This document shows positions 51,661 through 61,542 of a DNA stretch of 64,000 bases, piece after piece. The notes beneath the pieces were generated by a model, which had not been told where the DNA came from, made no database searches, and saw only the letters and a program-made list of their open reading frames with translations. The translations under genes were made by a program, and so were the position numbers. Origin of the DNA: Streptomyces actuosus. Lineage in GTDB: Bacteria > Actinomycetota > Actinomycetes > Streptomycetales > Streptomycetaceae. How positions within the stretch are numbered: the stretch's first letter is position 1; every line of letters begins with the position of its first letter. The stretch is taken from positions 1-64,000 of the forward strand of contig NZ_JAFFZS010000015.1 of the NCBI RefSeq assembly GCF_016921115.1. The letters run 5' to 3'.

Positions 51661-54600
51661 CTATCCTTCCTGCACGATGCGTCCGGAGTTCTCGGCGATC
51701 GCTTGACGCAAGCCGGGGAAGAGCTTGCGCGGAATGCCGTAAAGATCCGGACCCTTGGTCGGATCGGAGATCTCTGGGTATTCCTTGAGCAGTTCCTTCC
51801 ATTCCTGCCTGGTAAAGGCATCGCCGTCCGGATGGTCATCCTTGTTCTGCGGCAGAGCCGATTCCCGGATCGAGTCTCGGTAGTCTCTGGAGACTTCGAA
51901 GGAAACGATCTGTCCACCGTCCCCTCGATATTCGACGGTATGCCTGATGTCGTCGCTCATGTTCACATAGAGCTTGCCGTTCCCCGTAATGGTCACCTCC
52001 CCGTTCTCACCGATGTGAATGCGCTGGCTCAGCGGGTGGTCGGTCTGTTTGCGGTAGACCGTGATCGCGTCCTCGTCGCAGGGTGTGAGTCCCAGCGGAT
52101 CCATCCACGTGAGCGGGTTGTGCACGTACGCCGTGGGGTTGGGCGCGGGCGCGAGACCCAAGGGATCGGCGGAGAGGTAGCGGGCTGTCTCCGGGTCATA
52201 GTGGCGGAAGTAGTTGTAGTGCAGGCCTGTCTCGGGGTCGCTGTACTGGCCGGGAAAGCGCAGCGGCGTATAGGCGGTGGCGTCCTTGTTCCAGGTGGTG
52301 GTGCCCCACAGGGTGGTACGGGTGCGCCAGGCAATGTCCCCCTTCTCGTCGACCAGCTCGCGCGGCGAGCCGACGAGGTCGGTGACGATCGCGAAGAAGC
52401 GCGAGTCGATCTCCTGCTGCGGGGCGTCGGCCACGGTGATGCGCTCGGTCTGGGCGATCGGCCTCAGCCCCTGGTGGTCCCAGGTGAGAGTGACCGGGTG
52501 CGGCAGGGCGGGGGCCCTTGTCGTCTGCTCGCACAGCGTCGTGCCGTCCCAGGTGAAGTCGACGCGTTCGACGATGGTGTCGCCGTCGGCGGCAAGGCGG
52601 AACTTCGCGGTGCGCCGGCCAAGCGGGTCATAGGTGTAGCGCCAGCAGGTGCCGTCCGGGGTGGTCACCTGGACGAGCCGGTCCTCCGTGTCCCACACGT
52701 AGCGCCAGGTCTCCGGCTTGCGCGACAGCCGGTTCTTCTGGCGCAGGGTGATCCGGCCGAGGGCGTCGTATCCGTAGCGAACGTTCCCGGCGCGGGTGAT
52801 GCGGGTGCCGGTGTACACGCGCTCGCCGGTGGCCTCCTGGCCAGGGTAGGAGGCGGGCCAGGAGGCCGCCCTCTGGTTGCCGGCGGCGTCGTAGGCGTAG
52901 GTCTCGGTCCAGTTCTCGGCGTGGACGGCGGTGACGCGGCCGACCGGGTCGAGGTCGAAGCGGCGTGGGCCGTTCAGGCGGTCGTCGAGGACGACGAGAC
53001 AACCGTCTCCGCGATAGGCGTAGGCGCGACGCTGAAGAGTGCGGTCGTTCCGGCCGACGGCCGACTGGGTGGCGAGTCGGCCCAGCGTGTCGTACGTGTT
53101 GTGCAGCGTGAGGAAGTCGCCGACATGCCGGGTGAGCTCGCGCCCCGCAGCATCGTAGGAGATGTCGACGGAGCGGCCGGAGGCGACGAGGCGGATACGC
53201 CGGCCTGTCGCGTCGTACGCCCACGTGCTGGTCGCGCCGCTGGGAGTCGTCCGCCCGTTACGGCGGCCCAACGCATCGTAGCGATAGGTGAGTTCACGTC
53301 CGCCGACGGTCTCCGAGCGGACGAGGCCGTACCGGTCGCGGGTGATGGACAGATGCGTGCCGTCGGGGCCAGTCGCCTCGGCGAGGCGGCCGCTCACATC
53401 GTAGGCGTAGGTGGTGACCCGGCCGCCGGCGTCCTTGCGGACGATCTGGCCCAGCGTGTTGCGCTCGAAGACCGTGGTCTCGCCCAAAGCGTTCGTCCGG
53501 GCGACCAGGCGGCCTGCGGCGTCGTGCCGATAGCTGAGCGCGCGGTCGTCGAAATCGGTCTCCATGGCCAGACGGCCCGCCGGGTCACGGGTGTACCTCC
53601 AGACCAGTCCCTGAGGGTTGGTGACCCGGGTGAGGCGCAGCTCAGTGTCGTGGCCGAACTCGTGGCGCACCCCGTCGGGGGTCGTGCGGGCAGTGAGCAG
53701 ATCGAAGTGGGTGTACTCGAAACGGGTCTCGCCACCGAGTGGATCGATGTGGGTGGTGCAGTTGCCTTCGCCGTCATAGGTCCAGGACTCGCGGCTGCCG
53801 TCCGGCAGAGTGCGCCGGGCCAGTCGGTTCTCGGGCGTCCATTCCAGCCGGGTCGTCGCGCCCGTGGGGTCCGTACGGGTGACGGGGCGGCCAAGGGCGT
53901 CATGGGTCTGGCAAGTGACCGCCCCGAGCGGATCGGTGATCTCCTGGGGCAGCCCCGCCGGGTTGCAGAGGATGGTGGTGACGTTGCCGAGCGGGTCGGT
54001 GACCGAGGCCGAGCGCCCCGCCTCGTCGTAGGCGAAGCGGGTGGTGTGGCCGGCGGGGGTGGTGATGGACATACGGTTGCCGCGCTCGTCGTACGTGTAC
54101 CAGGTGACGTTGCCGTCGGGGGTGCGGACGCTGACGGGCTGCGGGGACCCGCCGTACTCCGCGGTGGTCTCGGTGCCGTCGGGGCGTACCACCGCGACGA
54201 GCCGGCCCTCGTCGTCGTAGCGGTGGACCACGGTGTGGCCCAGGGGGTCGGTACGCGTGAGGAGGCGGTCCCGGTCGTCCCAGGTCTGAGTGGTCGTGTT
54301 CCCGAGCGGATCGGTGGTCGCGACGATCTGGCCGCGTGGGTTGGCGCGGTAGACGGTGGCATGACCGAGGGAGTCGGTGTAAGTGGCAGTGGTGGTCCCG
54401 TCGGCGTCCGGATCGCCGTATGCGATACGGGAGGTGAGGTAACCGCCACTGCCCTGGGTGGCGGTGACCCGGCCCCGGTCGTCGTACGTATAGGCGAAGA
54501 CGGTGTCGTTGCTGTCGCGCCAGCCGGTGATGCGGTGCTCGTCGTCGTAGGTGAAGCAGGTGGTCGCGTCGACGGCGTTGGTCACCTCGGCCAGGTCACC

Positions 54601-56391
54601 GCTCTCGTCGTAGCGATAGCCGCGCAGCCGTACCGGGCCGTCCTCGGTCAGGGCGTGCACGGCGGTCACCCGGCCGGTGCCCTCGGCGCAGGTCGGTGTC
54701 AGCCGGTAGCCGCCGGAGTGGGTGACCTCCAGCAGGAGGTCGTTCGCGTCGCGTTCGAGGGTGATGTGATTGTGGTTCCGGTCCTCGACCCTGGCCAGCC
54801 ACCAGATGCCATCGGTGGCCTCGGCGGGTTCGAAATGCCGGGTCAGGCCCGTGCAGGGGTCCTGCATCACCAGCACGTACCGGGCGCCCAGGGACACATA
54901 CGTCAGCGACAGGCGCTCGCCCGCGATCGGGTCGACGCGGTCGCCGACGATGTCCGGGGTGCGTGGGTAGTAGAGGCTGGAGCCGTCCTCCCGGCGCCAC
55001 CACACGCCGTCCGAACCCGGGTCGCGTTCCAGGCGCTCGTCCAGGGTGGAGGCCCAGGACGGGCCGAAGCAGGCGCCGTGCGTGTAGCCGGTGAGGTGCG
55101 TACGGCAGAGGGCCAGTGGGAGGATGCCAGGCAGGTCGACGTCGGTCTGGGCCAGAACCATCTGGCCGGAGGCCATGTCGATCGGGTCGCCGCAGGTCTC
55201 CTTGTTCGCCAGGGCACGGGCTTCCTTGGCGCGCTGCAGCCGGTCCGGATCGGGCCTGTCGTGGGTGTCGATCTTGAGGTGGGAGCCTGAGCCGGAGAGA
55301 TGGTCGCCGCCGTCCTTGCCGTGGCCGTGCCTGCCCAGGGCGATACCATCGACCTTGCTGCGGATGTCGAGGTCGTTGTGCTTGTGCAGCCGGGAAGCGG
55401 CCCTCACCCGATCCGGCACCGTCTCCGTCACGTGCTTGGCGATCTTGCCGAGGGCCTTCTCGGAGCCGTGCAGTGCACCTTCCAGGACCGAGTCGAAGGC
55501 CCGGGTGAAGGGATCCTTACCCTTGGTGCGGCCGAAGAAGCTCTTGGCCCGGCCGAGCGGGGCCGCACTGTTCAGATGCAGTTCGCTGCCGTGGAAGGAA
55601 ACCTTGCCGGCGCCGCTCTCGAACTCCTCGTGGTCGATGAACAGGTCCGCGCCCCCACCGCCGCCCGCCGAGTCGAGCCCGAAGCCGCCGCCAGCTGAGG
55701 CGAGTTGCATGCCGCCGTGCCCGTGGCCATGACCGGCACCGCCACCACCGGTCCCGTGGCCACCGCCACTGCCCGCGTTTCCGCCCGCGCCGGCGCCGGT
55801 CGGGTCGGGAGGCAGGAAGAAGGCGTCGTTCGCCAGGTTCAGGACCGCTTCCTCGACCATTGCCTCCAGCTTGGCGTTGACCGGCTCGGTGACCTTGGCG
55901 ATCAGCTCGTTCACGATCTGGTCGGCCGCCTCGTCGATGATGCGTCTCACCAGCTGGCGCATGGCCGTGATCTCGGCCGCACCCAGGACTGCGGAGAGGC
56001 CTCCGGTGATGAAGGCCGCGCCGATCGAGAGGCCCACCGTGCCTGCCATGACGGCGAGTTCGGCCTCGGCCTTCGTCTTCATCCCGAAGATGATGTCCGC
56101 GACCACGTCACAGGCGTCGGCGAACAGGCGGGCCAGCTCCGGGATCTTGTCCAGGTGGCCGGCCTTGACCTGGTTCCAGTGTGCCTGCATCGAGTGCACG
56201 GCCCAACCCTTGGACGAGGCGAGGATCTGCCCCACCGCCTTGTGCGCGTCCCCGCCGTGTCCCTCGAACTTGTCGGCGAACTCCCGCATGGCAGTCGCCA
56301 CGTGACGGTAGTCGTCCTCGTCGACGTTCGGGAAATCGATGCCGATGTAGTCCAGAACCTGGTCCAGCCAGCCCGGAATCGTGTAACCCAT
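51661..56391 (-). CDS. Rhs/YD-repeat polymorphic toxin
   Basis: A 1576-residue protein. Residues 1–195 are helical (YRHVATAMREFADKFEGHGG, then a hydrophobic hairpin GTVGLSIGAAFITGGLSAVL), like WXG/LXG-type N-termini of type VII-exported toxins. A Gly/His-rich linker spans 197–250. DUF6531 starts at about 400 (CGDPIDMASGQMVLAQTDVD). Some 25 YD/Rhs repeats follow (YDDEGRLV, YDAAGREL and similar). The Rhs core ends with YFRHYDPETARYLSADPLGL near 1410. The last 138 residues (from DEDAITVYRK) are the variable toxin domain; VYRK, KLYVNMSDD and SFEVSRDYRDS recall ADP-ribosyltransferase-like effectors, but this is uncertain. Rhs shells encapsulate the toxin. A candidate immunity gene starts nine bases downstream. 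Confidence 0.9.
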   Translation of the reverse strand: MGYTIPGWLDQVLDYIGIDFPNVDEDDYRHVATAMREFADKFEGHGGDAHKAVGQILASSKGWAVHSMQAHWNQVKAGHLDKIPELARLFADACDVVADIIFGMKTKAEAELAVMAGTVGLSIGAAFITGGLSAVLGAAEITAMRQLVRRIIDEAADQIVNELIAKVTEPVNAKLEAMVEEAVLNLANDAFFLPPDPTGAGAGGNAGSGGGHGTGGGGAGHGHGHGGMQLASAGGGFGLDSAGGGGGADLFIDHEEFESGAGKVSFHGSELHLNSAAPLGRAKSFFGRTKGKDPFTRAFDSVLEGALHGSEKALGKIAKHVTETVPDRVRAASRLHKHNDLDIRSKVDGIALGRHGHGKDGGDHLSGSGSHLKIDTHDRPDPDRLQRAKEARALANKETCGDPIDMASGQMVLAQTDVDLPGILPLALCRTHLTGYTHGACFGPSWASTLDERLERDPGSDGVWWRREDGSSLYYPRTPDIVGDRVDPIAGERLSLTYVSLGARYVLVMQDPCTGLTRHFEPAEATDGIWWLARVEDRNHNHITLERDANDLLLEVTHSGGYRLTPTCAEGTGRVTAVHALTEDGPVRLRGYRYDESGDLAEVTNAVDATTCFTYDDEHRITGWRDSNDTVFAYTYDDRGRVTATQGSGGYLTSRIAYGDPDADGTTTATYTDSLGHATVYRANPRGQIVATTDPLGNTTTQTWDDRDRLLTRTDPLGHTVVHRYDDEGRLVAVVRPDGTETTAEYGGSPQPVSVRTPDGNVTWYTYDERGNRMSITTPAGHTTRFAYDEAGRSASVTDPLGNVTTILCNPAGLPQEITDPLGAVTCQTHDALGRPVTRTDPTGATTRLEWTPENRLARRTLPDGSRESWTYDGEGNCTTHIDPLGGETRFEYTHFDLLTARTTPDGVRHEFGHDTELRLTRVTNPQGLVWRYTRDPAGRLAMETDFDDRALSYRHDAAGRLVARTNALGETTVFERNTLGQIVRKDAGGRVTTYAYDVSGRLAEATGPDGTHLSITRDRYGLVRSETVGGRELTYRYDALGRRNGRTTPSGATSTWAYDATGRRIRLVASGRSVDISYDAAGRELTRHVGDFLTLHNTYDTLGRLATQSAVGRNDRTLQRRAYAYRGDGCLVVLDDRLNGPRRFDLDPVGRVTAVHAENWTETYAYDAAGNQRAASWPASYPGQEATGERVYTGTRITRAGNVRYGYDALGRITLRQKNRLSRKPETWRYVWDTEDRLVQVTTPDGTCWRYTYDPLGRRTAKFRLAADGDTIVERVDFTWDGTTLCEQTTRAPALPHPVTLTWDHQGLRPIAQTERITVADAPQQEIDSRFFAIVTDLVGSPRELVDEKGDIAWRTRTTLWGTTTWNKDATAYTPLRFPGQYSDPETGLHYNYFRHYDPETARYLSADPLGLAPAPNPTAYVHNPLTWMDPLGLTPCDEDAITVYRKQTDHPLSQRIHIGENGEVTITGNGKLYVNMSDDIRHTVEYRGDGGQIVSFEVSRDYRDSIRESALPQNKDDHPDGDAFTRQEWKELLKEYPEISDPTKGPDLYGIPRKLFPGLRQAIAENSGRIVQEG

Positions 56392-56543
56392 CCCTGTCGT
56401 CCCCCGTGTCCCGCGCCCCCAGAGCGAGGCCGCCGAGTGCGCTTCAGTGGCCTACTGACGGAGACGTTCCTGATGGAGCCCCGGTTGCGCATGTCGACGG
56501 GAGTGACCTGCCCGAACGGCCGACGGTACCTCACTCGCCCGCA

Positions 56544-58514
56544 TCAGTGCGTGTGGCCACTCGCAGTGGGCGCCCGGCCGGTGTTCTTGACCGTCAGCGG
56601 CAGCAGCTTCTTACCGGTCGGGCCCACCTGGATCTGCGTGTCCATGGCAGGGCACACGCCGCAGTCGAAGCACGGGGTCCAGCGGCAGTCCTCGACCTCC
56701 GTCTCGTCCAGGGCGTCCTGCCAGTCCTCCCAGAGCCAGTCCTTGTCCAGGCCGGAGTCGAGGTGGTCCCAGGGAAGGACCTCCTCGTAGGTGCGCTCGC
56801 GGGTGGTGTACCAGTCGACGTCCACGCCGAAGTCCGCCAGGGCCTTGTCGGCGCACTCCATCCAGCGGTCGTAGGAGAAGTGCTCGCGCCAGCCGTCGAA
56901 GCGGCCTCCGTCGTCGTAGACGGCGCGGATGACGGCGCCGACGCGGCGGTCACCGCGGGAGAGCAGACCCTCGACGATGCCCGGCTTGCCGTCGTGGTAG
57001 CGGAAGCCGATGGAGCGGCCGTACTTCTTGTCGCCGCGGATCTTGCCGCGGAGCTTCTCCAGGCGGGCGTCGGTCTCCTCGGCGGACAGCTGCGGCGCCC
57101 ACTGGAAGGGTGTGTGGGGCTTGGGGACGAAGCCGCCGATGGAGACCGTGCAGCGGATGTCGTTCGCGCGCGACACCTCGCGGCCCTTCTGGATCACGCG
57201 CGTGGCCATGTCGGCGATCTGGAGGACGTCGTCGTCGGTCTCCGTGGGCAGGCCGCACATGAAGTACAGCTTCACCTGACGCCAGCCGTTGCCGTAGGCC
57301 GTGGCGACGGTCCGGATCAGGTCGTCCTCCGAGACCATCTTGTTGATGACCTTGCGGATGCGCTCGGAGCCGCCCTCCGGGGCGAAGGTCAGGCCCGAGC
57401 GGCGGCCGTTGCGGGTGAGCTCGTTGGCCAGGTCGATGTTGAAGGCGTCGACGCGGGTGGAGGGCAGCGACAGGCCGATCTTGTCATCCTCGTAGCGGTC
57501 GGCGAGGCCGCGGGCGATGTCCCCGATCTCGCTGTGGTCCGCCGAGGACAGGGACAGCAGGCCGACCTCCTCGAAGCCGGTCGCCTTCAGGCCCTTGTCG
57601 ACCATCTCGCCGATGCCGGTGATGGAGCGCTCGCGCACCGGGCGGGTGATCATTCCGGCCTGGCAGAAGCGGCAGCCGCGGGTGCAGCCGCGGAAGATCT
57701 CCACGGACATCCGCTCGTGGACCGTCTCGGCGAGCGGCACGAGGGGCTGCTTGGGGTAGGGCCACTCGTCCAGGTCCATCACGGTGTGCTTGGAGACACG
57801 CCAGGGCACGCCCGAGCGGTTCGGGACGACACGGCCGATCCGACCGTCGGGCAGGTACTCGACGTCGTAGAACCGCGGAACGTACACCCCGCCCGTCTTC
57901 GCCAGGCGCAGCAGCAGTTCGTCGCGGCCCCCGGGACGGCCCTCGGCCTTCCACTCCCGGACGATCCTGGTGATGTCGAGGACGGCCTGCTCGCCGTCGC
58001 CGATCACGGCGGCGTCGATGAAGTCGGCGATCGGCTCCGGGTTGAACGCCGCGTGGCCGCCGGCCACGACGACCGGGTCGTCGGCGGTCCGGTCGGCGGA
58101 CTCCAGGGGGATGCCGGCGAGGTCGAGAGCGGCGAGCATGTTGGTGTAGCCGAGCTCCGTGGAGAAGCTGAGGCCGAACACGTCGAAGGCCTTGACCGGG
58201 CGGTGGCTGTCGACCGTGAACTGCGGGACGCGGTGCTCCCGCATCAGCGCCTCCAGGTCCGGCCACACGCTGTAGGTGCGCTCGGCGAGGACGCCCTCCT
58301 GCTCGTTGAGGACCTCGTAGAGGATCATGACGCCCTGGTTGGGCAGACCGACCTCGTACGCGTCCGGGTACATCAGCGCCCAGCGGACGTCGCAGGACTC
58401 CCACGGCTTGACCGTGGAGTTGAGCTCTCCACCGACGTACTGGATCGGCTTCTGCACGTGCGGGAGCAGAGCTTCGAGCTGCGGGAACACCGATGCAGCG
58501 GTTTCGGCAGGCAT
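56544..58514 (-). CDS. TIGR03960-family B12-binding radical SAM protein
   Basis: A 656-residue protein. An N-terminal cobalamin-binding-like domain (about 40–220, LMYPDAYEVGLPNQGVMILY, VVVAGGHAAFNPEP) precedes a radical SAM domain with C-x3-C-x2-C in FRGCTRGCRFCQAGM near residue 278. LTFAPEGGSERIRKVINK and KLYFMCGLPTETDDDV follow. The C-terminus has CRWTPCFDCGVCP, probably an extra metal site. Family TIGR03960 normally sits next to TIGR03936, whose gene here is 9 kb away across an island. The reaction is unknown. ATG at 58514 is chosen by conservation of the start; upstream sequence is noncoding. Confidence 0.92.
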   Translation of the reverse strand: MPAETAASVFPQLEALLPHVQKPIQYVGGELNSTVKPWESCDVRWALMYPDAYEVGLPNQGVMILYEVLNEQEGVLAERTYSVWPDLEALMREHRVPQFTVDSHRPVKAFDVFGLSFSTELGYTNMLAALDLAGIPLESADRTADDPVVVAGGHAAFNPEPIADFIDAAVIGDGEQAVLDITRIVREWKAEGRPGGRDELLLRLAKTGGVYVPRFYDVEYLPDGRIGRVVPNRSGVPWRVSKHTVMDLDEWPYPKQPLVPLAETVHERMSVEIFRGCTRGCRFCQAGMITRPVRERSITGIGEMVDKGLKATGFEEVGLLSLSSADHSEIGDIARGLADRYEDDKIGLSLPSTRVDAFNIDLANELTRNGRRSGLTFAPEGGSERIRKVINKMVSEDDLIRTVATAYGNGWRQVKLYFMCGLPTETDDDVLQIADMATRVIQKGREVSRANDIRCTVSIGGFVPKPHTPFQWAPQLSAEETDARLEKLRGKIRGDKKYGRSIGFRYHDGKPGIVEGLLSRGDRRVGAVIRAVYDDGGRFDGWREHFSYDRWMECADKALADFGVDVDWYTTRERTYEEVLPWDHLDSGLDKDWLWEDWQDALDETEVEDCRWTPCFDCGVCPAMDTQIQVGPTGKKLLPLTVKNTGRAPTASGHTH

Positions 58515-58626
58515 CTCGACGAACCTTCGTGAGCTGACAGGGGGGACCCTCAAGCCTAACCCGCTCCCGGACCTGTCCCGTACGCCCGGAAGGGCTCCCG
58601 CCGGCACCGCGGAAGCCCGTGGGGCA

Positions 58627-60129
58627 TCAGAGTTCGGTCTCCCGCACGATCGACGCCCAGGTCGCGGGCAGTGCGTTCTCCGAGCGCTCCGCACGGCGTT
58701 CCTCGCGGCCGTACAGCAGGCCGTAGGTGAAGCTGCTCTCCCCCGCGTCATGGGCCTGGGCGGCGATGGCGCGGAGGGCCTCGCGGGTCATGACACTGTC
58801 CTGGTGGTCGCCCAGGAGGCTCTGGAGGGACTTCGCCGAGCGGACGAGGCCGGCGGCCGCGTCCCCGAGCGCGGGGGTGGCGGCCTCGGCGGCGTACCGG
58901 GTGCGTTTGGCCTTCTTGCGGGCCTCGTGCAGGGCCAGGTCGCGGTCGTGGCCGGGGGGCAGCTCCAGCGCGTGCTCGATCAGGCGTGAGAGGGCGGTGA
59001 AGTCCTTGCGGACCGCCTTGGCGATCACTTTCTCGGGTCGGCCGGCGGCGGCCGGGAGGAACGGGGGGTCGGCGATCAGCGCGTCGAGTGCGTCGAGGAG
59101 GGCGAGGTGGCGCGCGCCGTCCAGAACGGCGATCAGGTGGCGGCGCGAGCCGCCGCTGCGGGCGTGCGCCCAGGTGCGCAGGCGGGTGCGGACGGGACCG
59201 ACGGTGAGGTGGCGGGGCAGCTCGGCGACGGCGGCGGTGAGGCGTTCGGTGAGGACCTCCTGGTCGCGGTCGATGCCGAGCTCGCCCGCGAGCCACTTCA
59301 GCTCCTCGCCGACGGGGTCGGTGACGGCGCGGTCGAGGACGCGGCGGTAGGAGCGGAAGGCGCTGCGCATGCGGCGGGTGGCGACGCGCATGCGGTGCAC
59401 GGAGTCGTAGGTGTCCAGGCGCACGGCCGGGTCGAGGGCGACGATGGCGTCCCGCTGGGCGCGCAGGTACGCCAGGACGTGGTCTCCGGCGGTGAGGGGG
59501 TCCGGGGCGGGCCGGTGTCGGCGCTTCTTCTTGGGGGTCGTCTCGGCGAGTGCCCGAGCCAGTTTCGAGGACGATCCGGAGGGCCGTACGCCGGCCTTGC
59601 GCAGGCGTTTCTCGACGCGGTCGAGGAAGGCGGGGTCGCCGCCGTCAGCGAGTTCGACCTCGATCTCGGTCCATTGGGCGTGACCGCCCTTGCCGGTGAG
59701 CCGGTCGGCGCGGACGGCGTCCAGGCTCACCTCGGCGAGCAGCCGGCCGTCGGCGTCGAGGAGGTCGCGCAGGTCGCGGTCGGAGCGGAGGCGGACTGTC
59801 GGCAGCAGTTCGGCGCCGCGGACGCGGGAGCGGACCAGGGCGGCGAGGGTGCGGGGGATGCTGTCGCCCAGGGGGGCGCGGATCTCGTCGCGGACGCCGG
59901 GCGCGACGGGGACCTTGAGGTGCCAGCCGGCGTCCGGGCCGCCGGTGCGACGGCGCAGGGTGATCGAGGCGGCGGCGAGGCGCTCGTCGGCGGTGTCGTA
60001 GTAGGTGGCGTCGAGTTCGGTGACGCCCTTGTCGAGGACGGTCGCGACGCCGGCGACGCCGGTCAGATCGGGCAGCCCGCTGTCGTCGGATTCGTACTTG
60101 CGCTCGATCTCGCGTTTCGTCTCCGCCAT
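58627..60129 (-). CDS. CYTH and CHAD domain protein
   Basis: A 500-residue protein. The N-terminal CYTH domain (about 1–200) begins MAETKREIERKYES with the E-x-E-x-K motif of triphosphate tunnel enzymes and binds divalent metal and polyphosphate. The C-terminal CHAD domain (about 215–490) is alpha-helical with conserved basic patches (YDSVHRMRVATRRMRSAFRS, HEARKKAKRTRYAAEA), which bind inorganic polyphosphate. The fusion is common in actinobacteria and may hydrolyse or sense polyphosphate and tripolyphosphate. It lies between the radical SAM gene and the wall-synthesis genes on the same strand, with about 110 and 210 base gaps, so is probably transcribed separately. Confidence 0.93.
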   Translation of the reverse strand: MAETKREIERKYESDDSGLPDLTGVAGVATVLDKGVTELDATYYDTADERLAAASITLRRRTGGPDAGWHLKVPVAPGVRDEIRAPLGDSIPRTLAALVRSRVRGAELLPTVRLRSDRDLRDLLDADGRLLAEVSLDAVRADRLTGKGGHAQWTEIEVELADGGDPAFLDRVEKRLRKAGVRPSGSSSKLARALAETTPKKKRRHRPAPDPLTAGDHVLAYLRAQRDAIVALDPAVRLDTYDSVHRMRVATRRMRSAFRSYRRVLDRAVTDPVGEELKWLAGELGIDRDQEVLTERLTAAVAELPRHLTVGPVRTRLRTWAHARSGGSRRHLIAVLDGARHLALLDALDALIADPPFLPAAAGRPEKVIAKAVRKDFTALSRLIEHALELPPGHDRDLALHEARKKAKRTRYAAEAATPALGDAAAGLVRSAKSLQSLLGDHQDSVMTREALRAIAAQAHDAGESSFTYGLLYGREERRAERSENALPATWASIVRETEL

Positions 60130-60263
60130 GCACTGAATCTAATGGCAGTGAGGCGGCTGCGGCAGGGCCGACGTTCGCTCGTTTGCCGGTCGGCGGCCGG
60201 ATTCCGCCCGTCGGCCGGAGGAATCCGGTCCCGCCCGGGTGGACGCCGGGCGCCGGGCCGGGT

Positions 60264-60290
60264 CCGGCCGCGGCCCGGTGCCGCGGCCGG
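60264..60290 (-). terminator. Hairpin terminator after sfr
   Basis: CCGGCCGCGG and CCGCGGCCGG form a 10-bp perfect stem around a seven-base loop, about 50 bases after the sfr stop. It probably ends the mre–pbp2–sfr transcript. Confidence 0.7.
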
Positions 60291-60342
60291 AGGGGTTCAC
60301 GCGCCGGTGAAGGTTGGTGAAGGTTTCCGGCCGCAGCAGGCA

Positions 60343-61542
60343 CTAGGCGGACATGGGTCGTTGGACCCGGATCGACTGGAGAAGTCCTACGGCGACCCAT
60401 ATGGCGAACATGGACGAACCGCCGTAGGAGACGAAGGGCAGCGGCAGGCCGGTCACCGGCATGATGCCGAGGGTCATGCCGATGTTCTCGAAGGACTGGA
60501 AGGCGAACCAGGCGACCACGCCGGCGGCGACGATGGTGCCGTAGAGCTCGGTCGTCTCGCGGGCGATGCGGCAGGCCCGCCACAGCACCACGCCGAGCAG
60601 CGCGATGATCAGGCCGGCGCCCACGAAGCCCAGTTCCTCGCCGGCCACGGTGAAGACGAAGTCCGTCTGCTGCTCGGGCACGAACTGGCCCGTGGTCTGT
60701 GAGCCGTGGAAGAGGCCGGAGCCGGTGAGGCCGCCGGAGCCGATGGCGATGCGGGCCTGGTTGGTGTTGTAGCCGACACCGGCCGGGTCGAGGTCCGGGT
60801 TGGCGAAGGCGGCGAAGCGGTTGATCTGGTACTCGTCCAGGATGTGCAGCTGCCACACGGCGACGGCGCCGAGTGCTCCGGCACCGATCAGGCCGAAGAC
60901 CCAGCGGTTGGAGGCGCCGGAGGCGAGCAGCACGCCGAGCACGATGATGACCATGACCATGACCGAGCCGAGGTCGGGCATGAGGAGCACGATCAGCATG
61001 GGCACGGCGGCCAGCCCCAGGGCCTGCAGCACGGTCCTGTGGTCCGGGTAGGGCTTGTCACCCGCGTCCACCCGGGCGGCGAGCAGCATCGCCATGCCGA
61101 GGATGATCGTGACCTTGACGAACTCCGAGGGCTGGAGCGAGAAGCCGCCGCCGAGCACGATCCACGAGTGGGCGCCGTTGACGGTGGAGCCGAGCGGGGT
61201 GAGCACGAGCAGGATGCCGAGGACCGACAGGCCGTACAGGACGGGTACCGCGTTGCGCAGCGCGCGGTGGCCGAGCCAGACCGTGCCGATCATCAGCGCG
61301 AGACCGATGCCGGTGTTCATCAGGTGCCGCACGAGGAAGTAGTACGGGTCGCCCTGGTTGATCACCGTGCGGTTGCGGGTCGCGGAGAAGACCAGCACCG
61401 AGCCGATGAGCGACAGGGACAGCGCCGACAGCAGGATCGGCCAGTCGAGGCGGCGGGCGACGGAGTCGCGGGCGAACATCCTCGTCCAGCCCGCGCGCTC
61501 CGGTCCGTACCCGGAGACGGAGAAGCCGTTGGCCCCGGTCAT
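60343..61542 (-). CDS. sfr: RodA/FtsW-family peptidoglycan polymerase (Sfr)
   Basis: A 399-residue SEDS protein with about ten membrane segments. It polymerises lipid II into glycan strands together with a class B PBP. Key segments are SWIVLGGGFSLQPSEFVKV, LMPDLGSVMVM, the extracellular ARIAIGSGGLTGSGLFHGSQ, VAGEELGFVGAGLIIAL and MPVTGLPLPFVSYGGSSM. Its start overlaps the pbp2 stop by four bases (ATGA), so the pair is made together. In S. coelicolor the mreBCD–pbp2–sfr cluster is needed for spore wall synthesis, from memory. The name sfr is used for the Streptomyces rodA-type gene at this position. Confidence 0.93.
   Translation of the reverse strand: MTGANGFSVSGYGPERAGWTRMFARDSVARRLDWPILLSALSLSLIGSVLVFSATRNRTVINQGDPYYFLVRHLMNTGIGLALMIGTVWLGHRALRNAVPVLYGLSVLGILLVLTPLGSTVNGAHSWIVLGGGFSLQPSEFVKVTIILGMAMLLAARVDAGDKPYPDHRTVLQALGLAAVPMLIVLLMPDLGSVMVMVIIVLGVLLASGASNRWVFGLIGAGALGAVAVWQLHILDEYQINRFAAFANPDLDPAGVGYNTNQARIAIGSGGLTGSGLFHGSQTTGQFVPEQQTDFVFTVAGEELGFVGAGLIIALLGVVLWRACRIARETTELYGTIVAAGVVAWFAFQSFENIGMTLGIMPVTGLPLPFVSYGGSSMFAIWVAVGLLQSIRVQRPMSA

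Noticed and set aside
51130..55290. 1386-codon plus-strand frame opposite the Rhs gene
   Set aside because: It mirrors the YD-repeat coding pattern on the other strand and shows no family features.
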